64,000 bases of DNA from Bacteroidetes bacterium UBA1312. GTDB taxonomy: Bacteria > Bacteroidota > Bacteroidia > Chitinophagales > Chitinophagaceae. The notes under the pieces are model-generated. The model was not told the DNA's origin. It saw nothing but the letters and a program-made list of their open reading frames with translations, and ran no database searches. How positions within the stretch are numbered: position 1 is the stretch's first letter; the number at the start of each line of letters is the position of its first letter. The stretch spans positions 124,001 through 188,000 of the forward strand of contig DBTQ01000036.1 of the NCBI GenBank assembly GCA_002307135.1, in the 5' to 3' direction. The position numbers were made by a program, and so were the translations under genes. Shown here piece by piece: positions 50,855-61,298 of the stretch.

Positions 50855-52342
50855 ATGAGTGACCAAAAAAAATTAACTACGGCATCGGGTATTCCTTATA
50901 CCCAACACGAAGACACCATGAGTATTGGCGCTCGTGGACCATTATTACTGCAAGATTTTATTTTGCATGAAAAGCTGGCTCATTTTAATCGGGAACGTAT
51001 TCCTGAACGTGTGGTACATGCTAAAGGTACTGGAGCCTATGGTACTTTTACTGTTACCAATGATATTACTCAATACACACGTGCTAAAGTATTTAATACA
51101 ATTGGTAAGCAAACGAAAGTTTTCCTCCGTTTTTCTACTGTAGGTGGTGAAAAGGGTAGTGCTGATACAGAGCGTGATCCACGTGGCTTTGCAGTTAAAT
51201 TTTATACGGAAGACGGCAACTGGGATTTAGTAGGAAATAATACGCCTATTTTCTTTATAAAAGATCCGAAAAAATTTCCTGATTTTATACATACACAAAA
51301 ACGAGACCCACGTACCAACACAAAAAGTCCTACAATGATGTGGGATTTTTGGAGTCTGAATCCAGAAAGTTTACATCAGGTCATGTTTCTAATGAGTGAT
51401 AGAGGTACACCTCATGGCTATCGCCATCTAAATGGATACGGTAGTCATACATTCAGTATGATAAATGATAATAATGAAAAGATGTATGTCAAGTTTCATT
51501 TTAAAACGGCACAAGGCATCAAAAATTTCACTAATGATGAGGCGGTTAAAATGAAAGGCGAAGATCCTGATTTCGCACAACGTGATTTGGTGGACGCTAT
51601 TGACAGGGGCGACTTCCCTAAGTGGAATGTGAAAATTCAGGTGATGACAATAGCTCAATCAAAAGCGCATCCTTTTAATCCTTTTGACCTAAGCAAAGTA
51701 TGGAGCCACAAGGAATTTCCATTGATTGATGTAGGGGTATTGGAGTTGAATCAAATTCCTGCCAACTATTTTGCAGATGTGGAACAGGCTGCATTTGCTC
51801 CTGCTCATGTAGTAGATGGTATTAGTTATTCTCCGGACAAAATGCTGCAAGGCAGAATATTGGCATATAATGATGCACATCGCTATCGTATTGGTGTCAA
51901 TTACGAACAGCTTCCGGTGAATCGTTGTCCGTTTATGGTCAATAATTATCAAAGAGATGGTGCGATGGCAGTGAATGGCAACGGAGGTAGTGAACCCAAT
52001 TATTTCCCCAATAGCTTTGATGAAGTTAAACCTGATATGGCTTACAAAGAGACTCCAATGGAACTAGACTCCAATGTGGCAGATTGGTATGATAGAAATG
52101 CTGAAGGAGAAAACGATCATTATACGCAGCCGGGTATTTTTTATCGCGAAGTATTGAGTGGTCAGGATAAGAAAAATTTAGTGAGTAATATAGTGGGAGC
52201 GATGAGTGGAATTTCCGGTGCTAAAAAATCGGAAATTATCAATCGTCAATTGTGTCATTTCTTCCGTGCGGATATAGGATTGGGAATGGCTATTGCACAA
52301 GGTTTAGGTGTTACCATTGATGAATCAATAATGCAACATTAA
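50855..52342 (+). CDS. katA: monofunctional haem catalase
   Basis: 495 aa small-subunit (clade 3-like) catalase that dismutates hydrogen peroxide. Active-site His in RVVHAKGTGAYGTF, Asn in WDLVGNNTPIFF, the FSTVGGEKGSADTERDPRGFAVKFY signature, and the proximal haem-ligand Tyr in RILAYNDAHRYRIG. Cytoplasmic. The palindrome and weak -33 region upstream suggest regulated expression. It is isolated from the Dps-containing stress island. Confidence 0.95.
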   Translation: MSDQKKLTTASGIPYTQHEDTMSIGARGPLLLQDFILHEKLAHFNRERIPERVVHAKGTGAYGTFTVTNDITQYTRAKVFNTIGKQTKVFLRFSTVGGEKGSADTERDPRGFAVKFYTEDGNWDLVGNNTPIFFIKDPKKFPDFIHTQKRDPRTNTKSPTMMWDFWSLNPESLHQVMFLMSDRGTPHGYRHLNGYGSHTFSMINDNNEKMYVKFHFKTAQGIKNFTNDEAVKMKGEDPDFAQRDLVDAIDRGDFPKWNVKIQVMTIAQSKAHPFNPFDLSKVWSHKEFPLIDVGVLELNQIPANYFADVEQAAFAPAHVVDGISYSPDKMLQGRILAYNDAHRYRIGVNYEQLPVNRCPFMVNNYQRDGAMAVNGNGGSEPNYFPNSFDEVKPDMAYKETPMELDSNVADWYDRNAEGENDHYTQPGIFYREVLSGQDKKNLVSNIVGAMSGISGAKKSEIINRQLCHFFRADIGLGMAIAQGLGVTIDESIMQH

Positions 52343-52469
52343 TAGTACGAATAACCATTTTAAATCTCGGTTAATTATAATCGACTTATGTGTAAATGAG
52401 CATGCAATTTGTATGCTCATTTTTGTGTTTGTCTGTTTTGAAGTCTATCTTCGCACAATACCTTTTGCT

Positions 52470-55400
52470 ATGCCAATAAATATAAAGCGAATGTTTTTGA
52501 AAATCATGAAATACACCGGTATTTCATTGGCTGCTGTAATTGGGTTACTTTTTATACTGCCTTATTTTTTCCCTGATACTATAGCAAATGGCGTCAAATC
52601 GTGGACCAATAATAATATTAACGGGAAGGTCAATTTTACCAAAATGCGCCTTTCTTTTTTTAAGCATTTTCCGTCCCTTACCCTTACGCTTTACGATTTT
52701 TCATTGAAGGGTTCGCCTCCATACCCCAATGATACGCTTGTGGCTGCAAATGAAATCGCTTTCGGGATAAATCTTCACTCTGTATTTTTCGAGAAGAAGG
52801 TGATGATCAATCAGGTTTATTTAAGTGATGCGCAGCTAAACGTGCAAGTTGATTCTTTAGGTAATGCCAACTATAATATATATGTCGGTAGTAAAAGCAA
52901 TCAGGCTGCCAATGCGAACGATACATCAAGTGCTTCATTAAAAATTCAGAAGATTCAAATTACACATTGCCACCTTAGATACAATGACCGATCTATTCCT
53001 ATGCGTATCAATGCCGATGGACTGAACTATACCGGAACAGGTGATTTGAGTAATGCAATTTTTGATTTGGCAAGTAATTTGAATGTTGATGCACTTGACT
53101 TCTCTTTTAATAATGAAGATTATTTGACAGATAAAAAGATTAACGCTGATTTATTGACACAGATCAATACCAATTCACTGTCGTTATTATTTCAGAAAAA
53201 TTTTATCAATATCAACAAGCTCAAACTCGATTTTACAGGAGCATTCAAATTCCTGAAAAATGGTTATTCCCTTGATTTTACTGTTGGTACTAAAACAATA
53301 AAGCTATATACACTTATTACAGCACTGCCTCCCAAATATTTGAAATGGTTGGAGAAAACCGATGTGAAAGGCGATGCTGATTTATTATTTACGTTAAAAG
53401 GTGACTATGTCGCTTCTCAAAATCTGAAACCTAATGTTGCATTCAAAATGGATATCCATGATGGTTATGTAGCATACAGTGGTGCTAGTCCTGCATCAGA
53501 TATTCAATTCAAAATAAACGCGCTATTGCCTTCGCTCAATACCGATAGTTTAAAAATAGACATCGATACATTAGCTTTCAAAATGGAGAAGGACATGTTT
53601 GATGCGCATATTCATACCTTAGGTTTGAATAACCCGCTCATAAAAGCGAATGTAAAAATGGATATGGACTTAGGAAAATTGCAGCAGGCCATTGGGTATA
53701 AAGATGCAGATTTCAAAGGCCAATTTAAATTAGATATTAATGCCGATGGTCATTATTTGGCAACAACAAATGCTAATGGCAGCAATGTAATACAAACTAT
53801 TCCTCGTTTTGATGCAAAGGCATCGATGCGCAACGGGTATTTCAAAATGGGCTCATTGCCGCAAGGGATTAACAACATCAATTTTAATATTACCGCAGCT
53901 TGCCACGATGGCAATTATAAACACAGCAGTGTTAATATAAACGATCTGAAAGCAACAGCACTCAATAACTTTTTTCAGGGACATGCATCGATAGCCAATC
54001 TTGAAGATTATCAAATGGATGCAGACATTCATTCCAATATTAATCTGGCAGACATCAAAAAAATTGTGCCACTCGATAGCCTACAGTTGGAAGGGTTGCT
54101 TAAAATGGATGCAACTATTAAAGGTAAATATTTACCTGCACGCAAACTATTTCCCGTGGTTAAGCTGAATCTCGATTTGAAAAATGGTTCGGTGCAAACT
54201 AAGTATTATCCACATCCCATTACGCAAATACAAATCACAGCTGATATCAATGATCCCACTGGTAATGCTAAGGGCTTATCTGTACATATTAAACCTGTTT
54301 CATTTTTATTTGAAGGCAAGCCATTTACTGTTAATGCCGCGCTTGACAACTTTGATGACATTCGCTACAATATTCAGGCAAAAGGAGAATTGGATATAGC
54401 AAAAATATACAGTGTTTTCGCTCGAAAGGATTTGGATGTTAGCGGTTTTGCGAAGTTAGACCTGTCATTAGCCGGCCGTCAAAGTGATGCTACCAAAGGT
54501 TTGTATGGCAAATTAAATAATTCGGGAACATTGCAATTGCAACAATTGAAGATTAAAAATGCCCAATATCTACCATTGCCATTGACCATTACAGAAGGTC
54601 TCTTTGCTTTTCAGAATGATAAAACACAATTCAAAAAATTTAAAGCAATATACGGTAAATCAGATTTTACGCTTGATGGCTATCTCAATAATGTCATTAA
54701 TTATGTGCTCTCAGACAAGGAAAAATTAAAGGGCGTATTCAATCTGAACTCCAACTATATTTTGGTCGATGAATTTATGTCGGGTACTACAAATGTTGCT
54801 GATACAAGCAAGAAGGTAGCTGTAGATACATCGGGTGTCATTGTCATTCCGCCAAATTTGAGTGTAACGCTTAATGCAGCGGTCAAAAATATTTCTTACG
54901 ATGGATTGAACCTCAAGAAATTTTCAGGACAAATGGTTATTGATAGTGCTAAATTAAAACTGATTAAAACGTACTTCAACATGATTGGCACAGATGTCAC
55001 TATGGACGCAGTATATCAAAATGTAAAAACTCAAACTGCACTCTTTGATTTTGCTATTCAGGCTAAAGATTTTGATGTCCGTAAAGCGTACAATGAAGTG
55101 AAACTATTTCATGATATGGCACCGGCAGCTGGCAAAGCGAAAGGCATTGTGTCGCTCGACTATAAGATAAAAGGTAGGCTGGACAATACTATGGGGCCTG
55201 TCTATCCATCACTTGAAGGTGGGGGAGTATTGAGCGTAAGAAATGTACAGTTTGCCGGTTTTAAATTATTAAATAATGTGAGCAAAGAGTCTGGGAAGAG
55301 TGACATCAAAGACCCGAATGTAAAAGATGTAAATCTTAAAACGGCTATTAAAAATAATGTTATTAGTCTGGAGAAGGTGAAAATTAAAATGGCCGGATTC

Positions 55401-55598
55401 CGCTTGCGGATACAAGGAGAAAGTACATTCGACAAAAAACTCAATTTTAAAATGAGATTGGGTCTTCCGCCATTGGGTATAATAGGAATACCTATGACCG
55501 TGACAGGTACATCCGAAAATCCTAAAGTGAAAATAGGAAAAGAAGAGCAACAGGCACTACCTGAAACGGAAGACGAATTTGAAGGGAATGGCAAGTAA
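52470..55598 (+). CDS. AsmA-like envelope protein
   Basis: About 1042 aa. One N-terminal TM helix (MKYTGISLAAVIGLLFILPYFF) is followed by a very long beta-rich region typical of AsmA/TamB-related bridge-like proteins, with repeated KLDLSLAGRQ- and LNLDLKNGSV-type strands and a C-terminal AsmA-2-like part (VSLDYKIKGRLDN, FKLLNNVS). Such proteins span the periplasm and are linked to lipid transport or outer-membrane assembly. The open frame begins at 52413, but a -7-like box (TATCTTCG near 52446) lies within it, so the ATG at 52470 or a later one (52491, 52506) is the start. Confidence 0.82.
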   Translation: MPINIKRMFLKIMKYTGISLAAVIGLLFILPYFFPDTIANGVKSWTNNNINGKVNFTKMRLSFFKHFPSLTLTLYDFSLKGSPPYPNDTLVAANEIAFGINLHSVFFEKKVMINQVYLSDAQLNVQVDSLGNANYNIYVGSKSNQAANANDTSSASLKIQKIQITHCHLRYNDRSIPMRINADGLNYTGTGDLSNAIFDLASNLNVDALDFSFNNEDYLTDKKINADLLTQINTNSLSLLFQKNFININKLKLDFTGAFKFLKNGYSLDFTVGTKTIKLYTLITALPPKYLKWLEKTDVKGDADLLFTLKGDYVASQNLKPNVAFKMDIHDGYVAYSGASPASDIQFKINALLPSLNTDSLKIDIDTLAFKMEKDMFDAHIHTLGLNNPLIKANVKMDMDLGKLQQAIGYKDADFKGQFKLDINADGHYLATTNANGSNVIQTIPRFDAKASMRNGYFKMGSLPQGINNINFNITAACHDGNYKHSSVNINDLKATALNNFFQGHASIANLEDYQMDADIHSNINLADIKKIVPLDSLQLEGLLKMDATIKGKYLPARKLFPVVKLNLDLKNGSVQTKYYPHPITQIQITADINDPTGNAKGLSVHIKPVSFLFEGKPFTVNAALDNFDDIRYNIQAKGELDIAKIYSVFARKDLDVSGFAKLDLSLAGRQSDATKGLYGKLNNSGTLQLQQLKIKNAQYLPLPLTITEGLFAFQNDKTQFKKFKAIYGKSDFTLDGYLNNVINYVLSDKEKLKGVFNLNSNYILVDEFMSGTTNVADTSKKVAVDTSGVIVIPPNLSVTLNAAVKNISYDGLNLKKFSGQMVIDSAKLKLIKTYFNMIGTDVTMDAVYQNVKTQTALFDFAIQAKDFDVRKAYNEVKLFHDMAPAAGKAKGIVSLDYKIKGRLDNTMGPVYPSLEGGGVLSVRNVQFAGFKLLNNVSKESGKSDIKDPNVKDVNLKTAIKNNVISLEKVKIKMAGFRLRIQGESTFDKKLNFKMRLGLPPLGIIGIPMTVTGTSENPKVKIGKEEQQALPETEDEFEGNGK

Positions 55599-55680
55599 TA
55601 CTCAAATGATTACTTTTTGCACCATTGTTCGGTCGTCATTTTTGATCAAAAATACCTGCATGTTTTTACCTGCGCGTTAT

Positions 55681-56163
55681 TTAGGAATTGATTGATTCTT
55701 CCTGTAAAATTATTTTTTTGAGCAATGCAATTTGCCCCAAATGATAATGAATATGCTCAATAATGCCGTGTATATTTCTGTAGTAGTTGCCATACTTTTC
55801 GTCTGAAAAAGTTCCGCCGAGCTTTTGGTCGGGTAGCTGCTCAATCAGGCTGGCAAAACTTTCTGCATCAGCCCAGGTTTTATTCAGCATTTGTTCCCAG
55901 TCTTCTTGCGATTGAATGGGCGGATGTGCAAAGCTATATTCATCTTTGGCATCGAGTGTTGCTCCCTGAAGTACTTTCAATACGGCATCTACATAATAAT
56001 TGGTATGATAGACCAGCGTGGCAATCGTATTGAAAGAATAAACCTGTTTTGTAGCTTGTTGCCAGCTTAGTCCTTCCAAATTGTCTTTAAGATTGGAGCA
56101 AGTCCAGTTACCGCCAAAATGAACATCTCTTAAATGTTTTGCTATTTGTTTGGTGACCATCAT
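55681..56163 (-). CDS. DinB-like putative metalloenzyme
   Basis: About 160 aa from the paired ATGs at 56163/56160. The four-helix DinB pattern shows metal-site histidines in VYHTNYYVDAVL and IIEHIHYHLGQIALLKK. It resembles DUF1572-type relatives, including the N-terminal HFGGNWTCSNLKDNLEGLSWQQA segment. Function and thiol cofactor are unknown. It converges with the AsmA-like gene. Confidence 0.8.
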   Translation of the reverse strand: MMVTKQIAKHLRDVHFGGNWTCSNLKDNLEGLSWQQATKQVYSFNTIATLVYHTNYYVDAVLKVLQGATLDAKDEYSFAHPPIQSQEDWEQMLNKTWADAESFASLIEQLPDQKLGGTFSDEKYGNYYRNIHGIIEHIHYHLGQIALLKKIILQEESINS

Positions 56164-56332
56164 ATACTTAAAATTTAGTGTCATTCACCATTGGGGATAC
56201 GGTGCAAATGGATACCAAAGTTAAATACATTTACAAAATTATAGTGGTATTTGATTGCGCTCATAAATGGATAGATATTGTTGCCCCCAAACAATAAAAC
56301 ACAATGGCATTTCTGTTGACTCAATAAAAATG

Positions 56333-56365
56333 CAAGGAAGCACAATCAACAATTGTGCTTCCTTG
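56333..56365 (-). terminator. terminator of the SnoaL-like gene
   Basis: 14-bp arms CAAGGAAGCACAAT / ATTGTGCTTCCTTG with a 5-nt loop, about 25 bp after the stop at 56391. Confidence 0.8.
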
Positions 56366-56390
56366 TGAAAAATATAAAGACGGTTTCCTA

Positions 56391-56771
56391 TTAATAAAAA
56401 AACTGCTCAGTAATAATCCTGCCTTCTTTTACTTCAAAGATGCCTATTTCTTCTAAACTCATACGGGGCTTTCCTTTGAAAGTAACATCTCTTTTTAATG
56501 TGAGGCTAAAGAAATTACCTGCCACTAAAGCTGCACTGCACTGCTGGCTGTGAATTTCCTCAATCATAGCTCTATTTGCGTTGCCTTTGGCTTTTATGGC
56601 ATCCAGCCCTATGGTAGTTGTTGGTATGCCCCTTTCAACAACATGTTCGGGTTCTTTATTCACTAAACCCTGCGCGCAAAGTTCGTCTAAGATTTCTGTC
56701 CATTTGTTTTGTTTGGCCAGCTCGCAGTATCTGTTGGCTACATCTTGTGTTGTCATAGTTGTTTGTTCCAT
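56391..56771 (-). CDS. SnoaL-like (NTF2-fold) protein
   Basis: 126 aa. Opens TTQDVANRYCELAKQNKWTEILDELCAQ, closes SLEEIGIFEVKEGRIITEQFFY, the cone-shaped alpha+beta NTF2/SnoaL pattern. Members are steroid or polyketide isomerases and cyclases or just ligand-binding proteins. M6 is an alternative start. It lies downstream of the AraC gene but 120 bp away, so probably with its own promoter. Confidence 0.8.
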   Translation of the reverse strand: MEQTTMTTQDVANRYCELAKQNKWTEILDELCAQGLVNKEPEHVVERGIPTTTIGLDAIKAKGNANRAMIEEIHSQQCSAALVAGNFFSLTLKRDVTFKGKPRMSLEEIGIFEVKEGRIITEQFFY

Positions 56772-56890
56772 TTTTATTAAATTTTTTGATATTGCAAAGA
56801 TGGAACATCACTATGACAGCCCTATGTCATAGGTTAGGAAAATATTTTTCGCTCACAAATTTAAGCATATTAGGCGCTTTTATACTTTGC

Positions 56891-57811
56891 TCAATTGAAC
56901 GACTGTCTGAATGCTAGCGGCGAAAGATTCGTTTTGGTTTTGAATAATTTGCTGAACGACTGTGGGTGCTCAAAGCCTAATTCATAAGCAATCTCACTTA
57001 CAGATAAATTGGTGGTTGACAACTGCTCTTTGGCCTTTTCTATCAGCTTATCGTGTATGTGTTGTTGTGTGCTTTGTCCGGTCTGCACTTTTAGTAAGGC
57101 GCTTAAATAATTGGGCGATACGTTTAATGATGCTGCAATATATTGAACAGTAGGCAATCCTTTTTTTGCTAATGAATCGCTGCTGAAATATTCCGAAAGT
57201 ATATCCGCCAAGCGGTTCAATACTTTGTGATTGGATATCTTCCTGGTGATAAATTGGCGTTGATAAAACCTTTCCGAATAAGTAAGCAATAATTCAATCT
57301 GTGCGATAATAACGCTTTGGCTGAATTTATCAATATTGGAATGATATTCCTGCTGGATATTTTCCATAATGCCGGCAATAATTGTTTCTTCTTTTGCTGA
57401 AAGAAACAAGGCTTCGTGTACCGAGTAATCGAAATATTCGCATTGCTTTATTGTTTTGGCCAATGGCGTGTGCCACAAAAAGTCGGGATGGATAAGCAGC
57501 ATCCACCCCGTCTGTTTTGATGTTTCACTTTTTCGGTTTTCAACGCCAAAAACCTGATTAGGCGCAATAAAAAACATCACCCCCTCATCAAAATCATATT
57601 GCTGTTGGCCATACTTAAATTTGCCAATGCAATTCCTTTTCAACGAAATGGAATAATAATCAAATATAAAATTTGCCGGTCCCTCATCGACCCCATGTTT
57701 CAAATCTGCTACATTTATAACGCTGATTAACGGATGTTCTGGCTGGGGCAAGCCTCTGAGCCGGTGAAATTCGCTGATGGTTTTGATACGAAGTGGTTGT
57801 GTGTTTGCCAT
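56891..57811 (-). CDS. AraC-family transcriptional regulator with cupin sensor
   Basis: 306 aa. An N-terminal AraC-binding cupin (about 25-175; DEGVMFFIAPNQVFGVENR) precedes a C-terminal double HTH (about 215-303; PTVQYIAASLNVSPNYLSALLKVQTG and LSVSEIAYELGFEHPQSFSKLFKTKTNLSPLAFRQ). It begins 13 bp after the aldo/keto reductase stop, so the pair is cotranscribed and the reductase is a likely target. Confidence 0.9.
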   Translation of the reverse strand: MANTQPLRIKTISEFHRLRGLPQPEHPLISVINVADLKHGVDEGPANFIFDYYSISLKRNCIGKFKYGQQQYDFDEGVMFFIAPNQVFGVENRKSETSKQTGWMLLIHPDFLWHTPLAKTIKQCEYFDYSVHEALFLSAKEETIIAGIMENIQQEYHSNIDKFSQSVIIAQIELLLTYSERFYQRQFITRKISNHKVLNRLADILSEYFSSDSLAKKGLPTVQYIAASLNVSPNYLSALLKVQTGQSTQQHIHDKLIEKAKEQLSTTNLSVSEIAYELGFEHPQSFSKLFKTKTNLSPLAFRQSFN

Positions 57812-57824
57812 GGTTTAGTATTTT

Positions 57825-58706
57825 TTATTCAAGGAACTTCATATCCTCTTCGGTCAACTTTATTTCGGTTGCTTTTAAATTTTCTTCGAAATGCGCTAAT
57901 GACGAAGTGCCGGGTATGGGCAATATCCAGGGGGAACGATGCAATAGCCATGCTAAATTTATTTGTGCATCGGTGGCATTATATTTTTGGGCAATTGTCG
58001 AAATCCTGCTATCCTTCTTAGGCATGGATTGAAATAATGAGAAGTAAGGCACCAGTGGTATTTCGTTTTGCTCGCAAATGGCCAGCACTTCCTCTCCGCC
58101 TCTCGTTTCTTGTCCATACAGATTTATAGAGCTGCGTTGTGCATGGCCGTACATATTTTCTACTGTAGCAACATGCCCCATTGCCATAGCCATTTGCACT
58201 TCCTCGGCACTAACATTACTTACACCTACATGCAGTATTTTTCCTTCCTGCTGCATGTCAAACATTGCTTGCATTGATGCTGCAAAAGGTACATCGCTAC
58301 CTGCCAAAACCCTGAAATGCACGAGCGTTATTTGTTCTAATTTCAGTGTACGTAAATTATGCTCTATGCTGCTGCGCAAATCTTCCGGACGATTAAAGGG
58401 CACCCAGCTTTTATCAGGCTTTCGTGCTCCGCCTACTTTGGTGCATATTACCAAATCGGCAGGATAGGGATATAATGCTTCAGCTATCAAGCGGTTGGTT
58501 ACATCATCACCATAATAGTCGGCAGTATCTATAAAGTTGACGCCGCTTTGTACACATTGTTTTAATATTTGCAATGCTTCGGGGCGGTTTGCAGGCTCTC
58601 CCCATATACCTTCGCCTGTAAGCCGCATCGTTCCATACCCGAAGCGCTTTACTTTTAAGGGCTGTTTACTTGCCCCTGCAATTATCATCTCTTGCGTATT
58701 CATCAT
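57825..58706 (-). CDS. aldo/keto reductase
   Basis: 293 aa TIM-barrel NADPH oxidoreductase. Catalytic tetrad visible: Asp and Tyr in NFIDTADYYGDD, Lys in VICTKVGG, His in ITLVHFRVL. The C-terminal cofactor-binding region reads PWILPIPGTSSLAHFEENLKA. Close to the YgdS/IolS-type or oxidoreductase Tas group; the substrate is unknown. It belongs to the run of detoxification-type enzymes controlled perhaps by the adjoining AraC. Confidence 0.9.
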   Translation of the reverse strand: MMNTQEMIIAGASKQPLKVKRFGYGTMRLTGEGIWGEPANRPEALQILKQCVQSGVNFIDTADYYGDDVTNRLIAEALYPYPADLVICTKVGGARKPDKSWVPFNRPEDLRSSIEHNLRTLKLEQITLVHFRVLAGSDVPFAASMQAMFDMQQEGKILHVGVSNVSAEEVQMAMAMGHVATVENMYGHAQRSSINLYGQETRGGEEVLAICEQNEIPLVPYFSLFQSMPKKDSRISTIAQKYNATDAQINLAWLLHRSPWILPIPGTSSLAHFEENLKATEIKLTEEDMKFLE

Positions 58707-58788
58707 TAAAGTTAGTTATTGTGGTTAAAATTGTTGATTGCTCAACATGGGCATTGGAGCCTCAATTGAGCTTTGAAGATCAAATGTC

Positions 58789-59691
58789 CTAGGCTTTATT
58801 AAATGCTGCGGTAAACTCGTGTACAAAATCAGTCAGCTTTACTTTGCCCAATACAGGTTGGTGCTGGTAATAATCTTCATACAACACACCGCTGCGTCTG
58901 CCTTCATTCATTTCCACAAACCCTTTGGCTGTTTGCGGATTCATGCCTGCGGCTATCATACCCTGAAGCATTTGTTCATCCGAAATAACCAGCCATCCTA
59001 AATCGGGCTTTCCGATAGCTTCACCTAAAACTTTTGCTATTTCATTTGGCGAAACCTCGTCACTTGCTATATAGCGAATTGTTCTACCCTCAAAAGGTTG
59101 TTCCAGCTCTTCGGCAATAACCGCTGCAATGTCTGAAGGCGAAACCCAGGGTTCTTTTTCATCGCCGCCATAATTTGAAACAATGGCACCTTGTGCTTTA
59201 ATCGTTGGTATAAAAGCAAGCATATTGTAGTAAAAACCTACAGGACGCATAACCTTGATGGATACATCGCTGGGCAATTGTTGCAATATGTTTTCTACAT
59301 TGTAATGAAAAGCAAGAATACCATTGCCTTTATCCGTATGCGCGCCAATGCTGCTCAAGTGCACAACGCGTTTTACACCCGAACGCTCAATAGCCGCTTT
59401 GTAATTATTACCGATCTGGTTAATAGCTGCAATAACGTCCAAATTTTGATCAAAGAAACTACCTGCACCAAGTGTTTCCATCACATAAACCGCATCTGCA
59501 CCTTCGAAAGTGGCCGATAGAAAATCCACGTCTTCCATAGTGCCAATAGCGGCTTTGGCACCCAATGCTTCAATGGCCGACTGTCTTTCGGCGTTGCTGC
59601 TGATCACCGTCACGGAGTGTCCTTGCTGTACCAGCGTTTGTGTCAGCGGTTTGCTGATATGCCCCAAAGAGCCTGTTACTATAATCTTCAT
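58789..59691 (-). CDS. NmrA/NAD(P)H-binding family protein
   Basis: 300 aa from the ATG at 59691. Atypical SDR starting MKIIVTGSLGHISKPLTQTLVQQGHSVTVISS with a GxxGxxx nucleotide motif; GADAVYVMETLGAG and VKRVVHLSSIGAH follow. NmrA-like proteins often sense redox state or act as quinone/azo reductases. The active-site YxxxK is not evident, so binding or atypical reduction is likely. The longer open frame to 59802 adds an unlikely Cys-rich N-terminus. Confidence 0.85.
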   Translation of the reverse strand: MKIIVTGSLGHISKPLTQTLVQQGHSVTVISSNAERQSAIEALGAKAAIGTMEDVDFLSATFEGADAVYVMETLGAGSFFDQNLDVIAAINQIGNNYKAAIERSGVKRVVHLSSIGAHTDKGNGILAFHYNVENILQQLPSDVSIKVMRPVGFYYNMLAFIPTIKAQGAIVSNYGGDEKEPWVSPSDIAAVIAEELEQPFEGRTIRYIASDEVSPNEIAKVLGEAIGKPDLGWLVISDEQMLQGMIAAGMNPQTAKGFVEMNEGRRSGVLYEDYYQHQPVLGKVKLTDFVHEFTAAFNKA

Positions 59692-59832
59692 GTTGCTGTT
59701 TTTTATATTGCAAAGGTCTATTGCAATACAGCAACACACGAAGCCAAATCTACTTTTGTTGTAGTCAAAAATAAAATAATTGAGTTGCTCGCCAGCCAGC
59801 ACTACAATAGTAGTAAGCTATAAAAGGGTTGC

Positions 59833-60324
59833 TTAGTCTAAAAAATCAGGAGGGTAAAACTGTTGTCCATACCGTTCACCAATAGCTTTTAATTTGTCCA
59901 GTGCTTCGGGAGTCAAAGGTGTGGGAGCCTTAAAAGTACCCGGCTCAACAGGCGTGCCTATTTCCTGAAAAAAACGATCCAGTCCGGCAGGCACTACCGT
60001 ACACAGCAAATGCACCGTAGTGTCCGTCTTGTTTTTAAAACCGTGAACAGCACCACCCAACGGAATATTTATAAAACTGCCCTTGCCTGCTACCTGTTTC
60101 CCTGCTTCCATTTTAAACTCAACCTCACCCTCCACTACATAAAACATTTCTTGAATATCCTTATGTGCATGAGGCCCCGGCCCTGCGCCAGGAGGTACCA
60201 GCATTTCTATTACCGCATAGTTATCATTAGTTTGTTCGCCCGAAATAAGAATCCGATAAGCGCCACCGGCAATAGACAGACTTTGTCCTTGTTCTTTACC
60301 GACAACAGTAATAGTATTATCCAT
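59833..60324 (-). CDS. cupin-domain protein
   Basis: 163 aa. Motif 1 GPGPHAHKDIQEMFYVVEGEVEF has both His and the Glu of a metal site; motif 2 is GGAVHGFKN. A C-terminal 45-residue helical extension (LTPEALDKLKAIGERYG) is typical of small quercetinase- or dioxygenase-like cupins. The substrate is unknown. Same strand as the neighbouring reductases. Confidence 0.85.
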   Translation of the reverse strand: MDNTITVVGKEQGQSLSIAGGAYRILISGEQTNDNYAVIEMLVPPGAGPGPHAHKDIQEMFYVVEGEVEFKMEAGKQVAGKGSFINIPLGGAVHGFKNKTDTTVHLLCTVVPAGLDRFFQEIGTPVEPGTFKAPTPLTPEALDKLKAIGERYGQQFYPPDFLD

Positions 60325-60428
60325 AATTATTTTTGATTATTGAGTGAGGTACCAATCGTTGTTGAAATTTATTGTCCGCAAGTTTACCCTAAAAGTATAA
60401 AAAAATCAACTTTCTTATTTACCCTTCA

Positions 60429-61298
60429 TCATGTCTTCAATTCACTATTCAGAAACGCCAATATTTCCATTGGCAATTCTTGGTGAAACTGTTCCCGGTC
60501 AAATCCCGGAGGATCTGTTGCGGGCAGAAAACCGGGGTGCTTCATAGCAGCTGGAAACGGGCTTAAAAAAGAAAAATGCCCGGCATTAGTCACCTTTCGG
60601 AAGTGCACCTTCGATGGGTCGGGTACACCATTCAGTACGATCTCGGCGTTCCAGTCGGGGGTAATACCATCGTGCTCCGCAGTGAGCATCAATATTGGTA
60701 TATATACCTGTCCTAATGAATGCATAAACCAGCCTGTGCCCGGCGCGAGTAAAACAATAGCCCGCACTCTGGCATCTGCTGTCACCGCTATTACCTGTCC
60801 TGTTCTTGTGCGGGGTATGCCACCAGCCAATGCCAACGCCGTATAGCCACCCATTGAATGGCCTATTACTGCTATCTTATGGGCATCAATACTTTTGCCC
60901 AAACAATTTTCAGACAGCAACTCGTCGATCGTCAGGCTGATATGTTTGGGACGGATGATCAAATTTTCGTCCGTGTTTTCCAACGCGTTGTTGTTACGGT
61001 TATTGCCATAATGTTCGGGTAGGGCAACAATATACCCGTTTCTGGCTAAGTGCATACTGATAGATCGATAAAGCAGATGTGAACCGCCATTGCCGTGCGA
61101 AATAACCACGAGGGGAAACTGACCAGCTATTATTGTTGCGTCCGGGCTCACGTCCATTATATATGGGCCAAATGCTGTGGCTATGGAAGACTGATGGGTA
61201 GGGTATTGTACTAATACCGGAAAGGAGACACCCTTGGTTTTATCTGTAACCTGCAATTGCCGGCTGCCTACAAAAACGGCTGAATCTGTACTGTTCAT
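60429..61298 (-). CDS. alpha/beta hydrolase (PAF-acetylhydrolase / dienelactone hydrolase-like)
   Basis: 289 aa. LVVISHGNGGSHLLYRSISMHLARNGYIVALPEHYG forms the oxyanion-side strands; nucleophile Ser in VIGHSMGGYTAL; acid in LTAEHDGITPD; His in NAGHFSF. No signal peptide, so cytoplasmic. The substrate is probably an ester but cannot be fixed. Noticeably more G+C-rich than core genes: in 60781-60840, 35 of 60 bases are G or C. Confidence 0.87.
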   Translation of the reverse strand: MNSTDSAVFVGSRQLQVTDKTKGVSFPVLVQYPTHQSSIATAFGPYIMDVSPDATIIAGQFPLVVISHGNGGSHLLYRSISMHLARNGYIVALPEHYGNNRNNNALENTDENLIIRPKHISLTIDELLSENCLGKSIDAHKIAVIGHSMGGYTALALAGGIPRTRTGQVIAVTADARVRAIVLLAPGTGWFMHSLGQVYIPILMLTAEHDGITPDWNAEIVLNGVPDPSKVHFRKVTNAGHFSFLSPFPAAMKHPGFLPATDPPGFDREQFHQELPMEILAFLNSELKT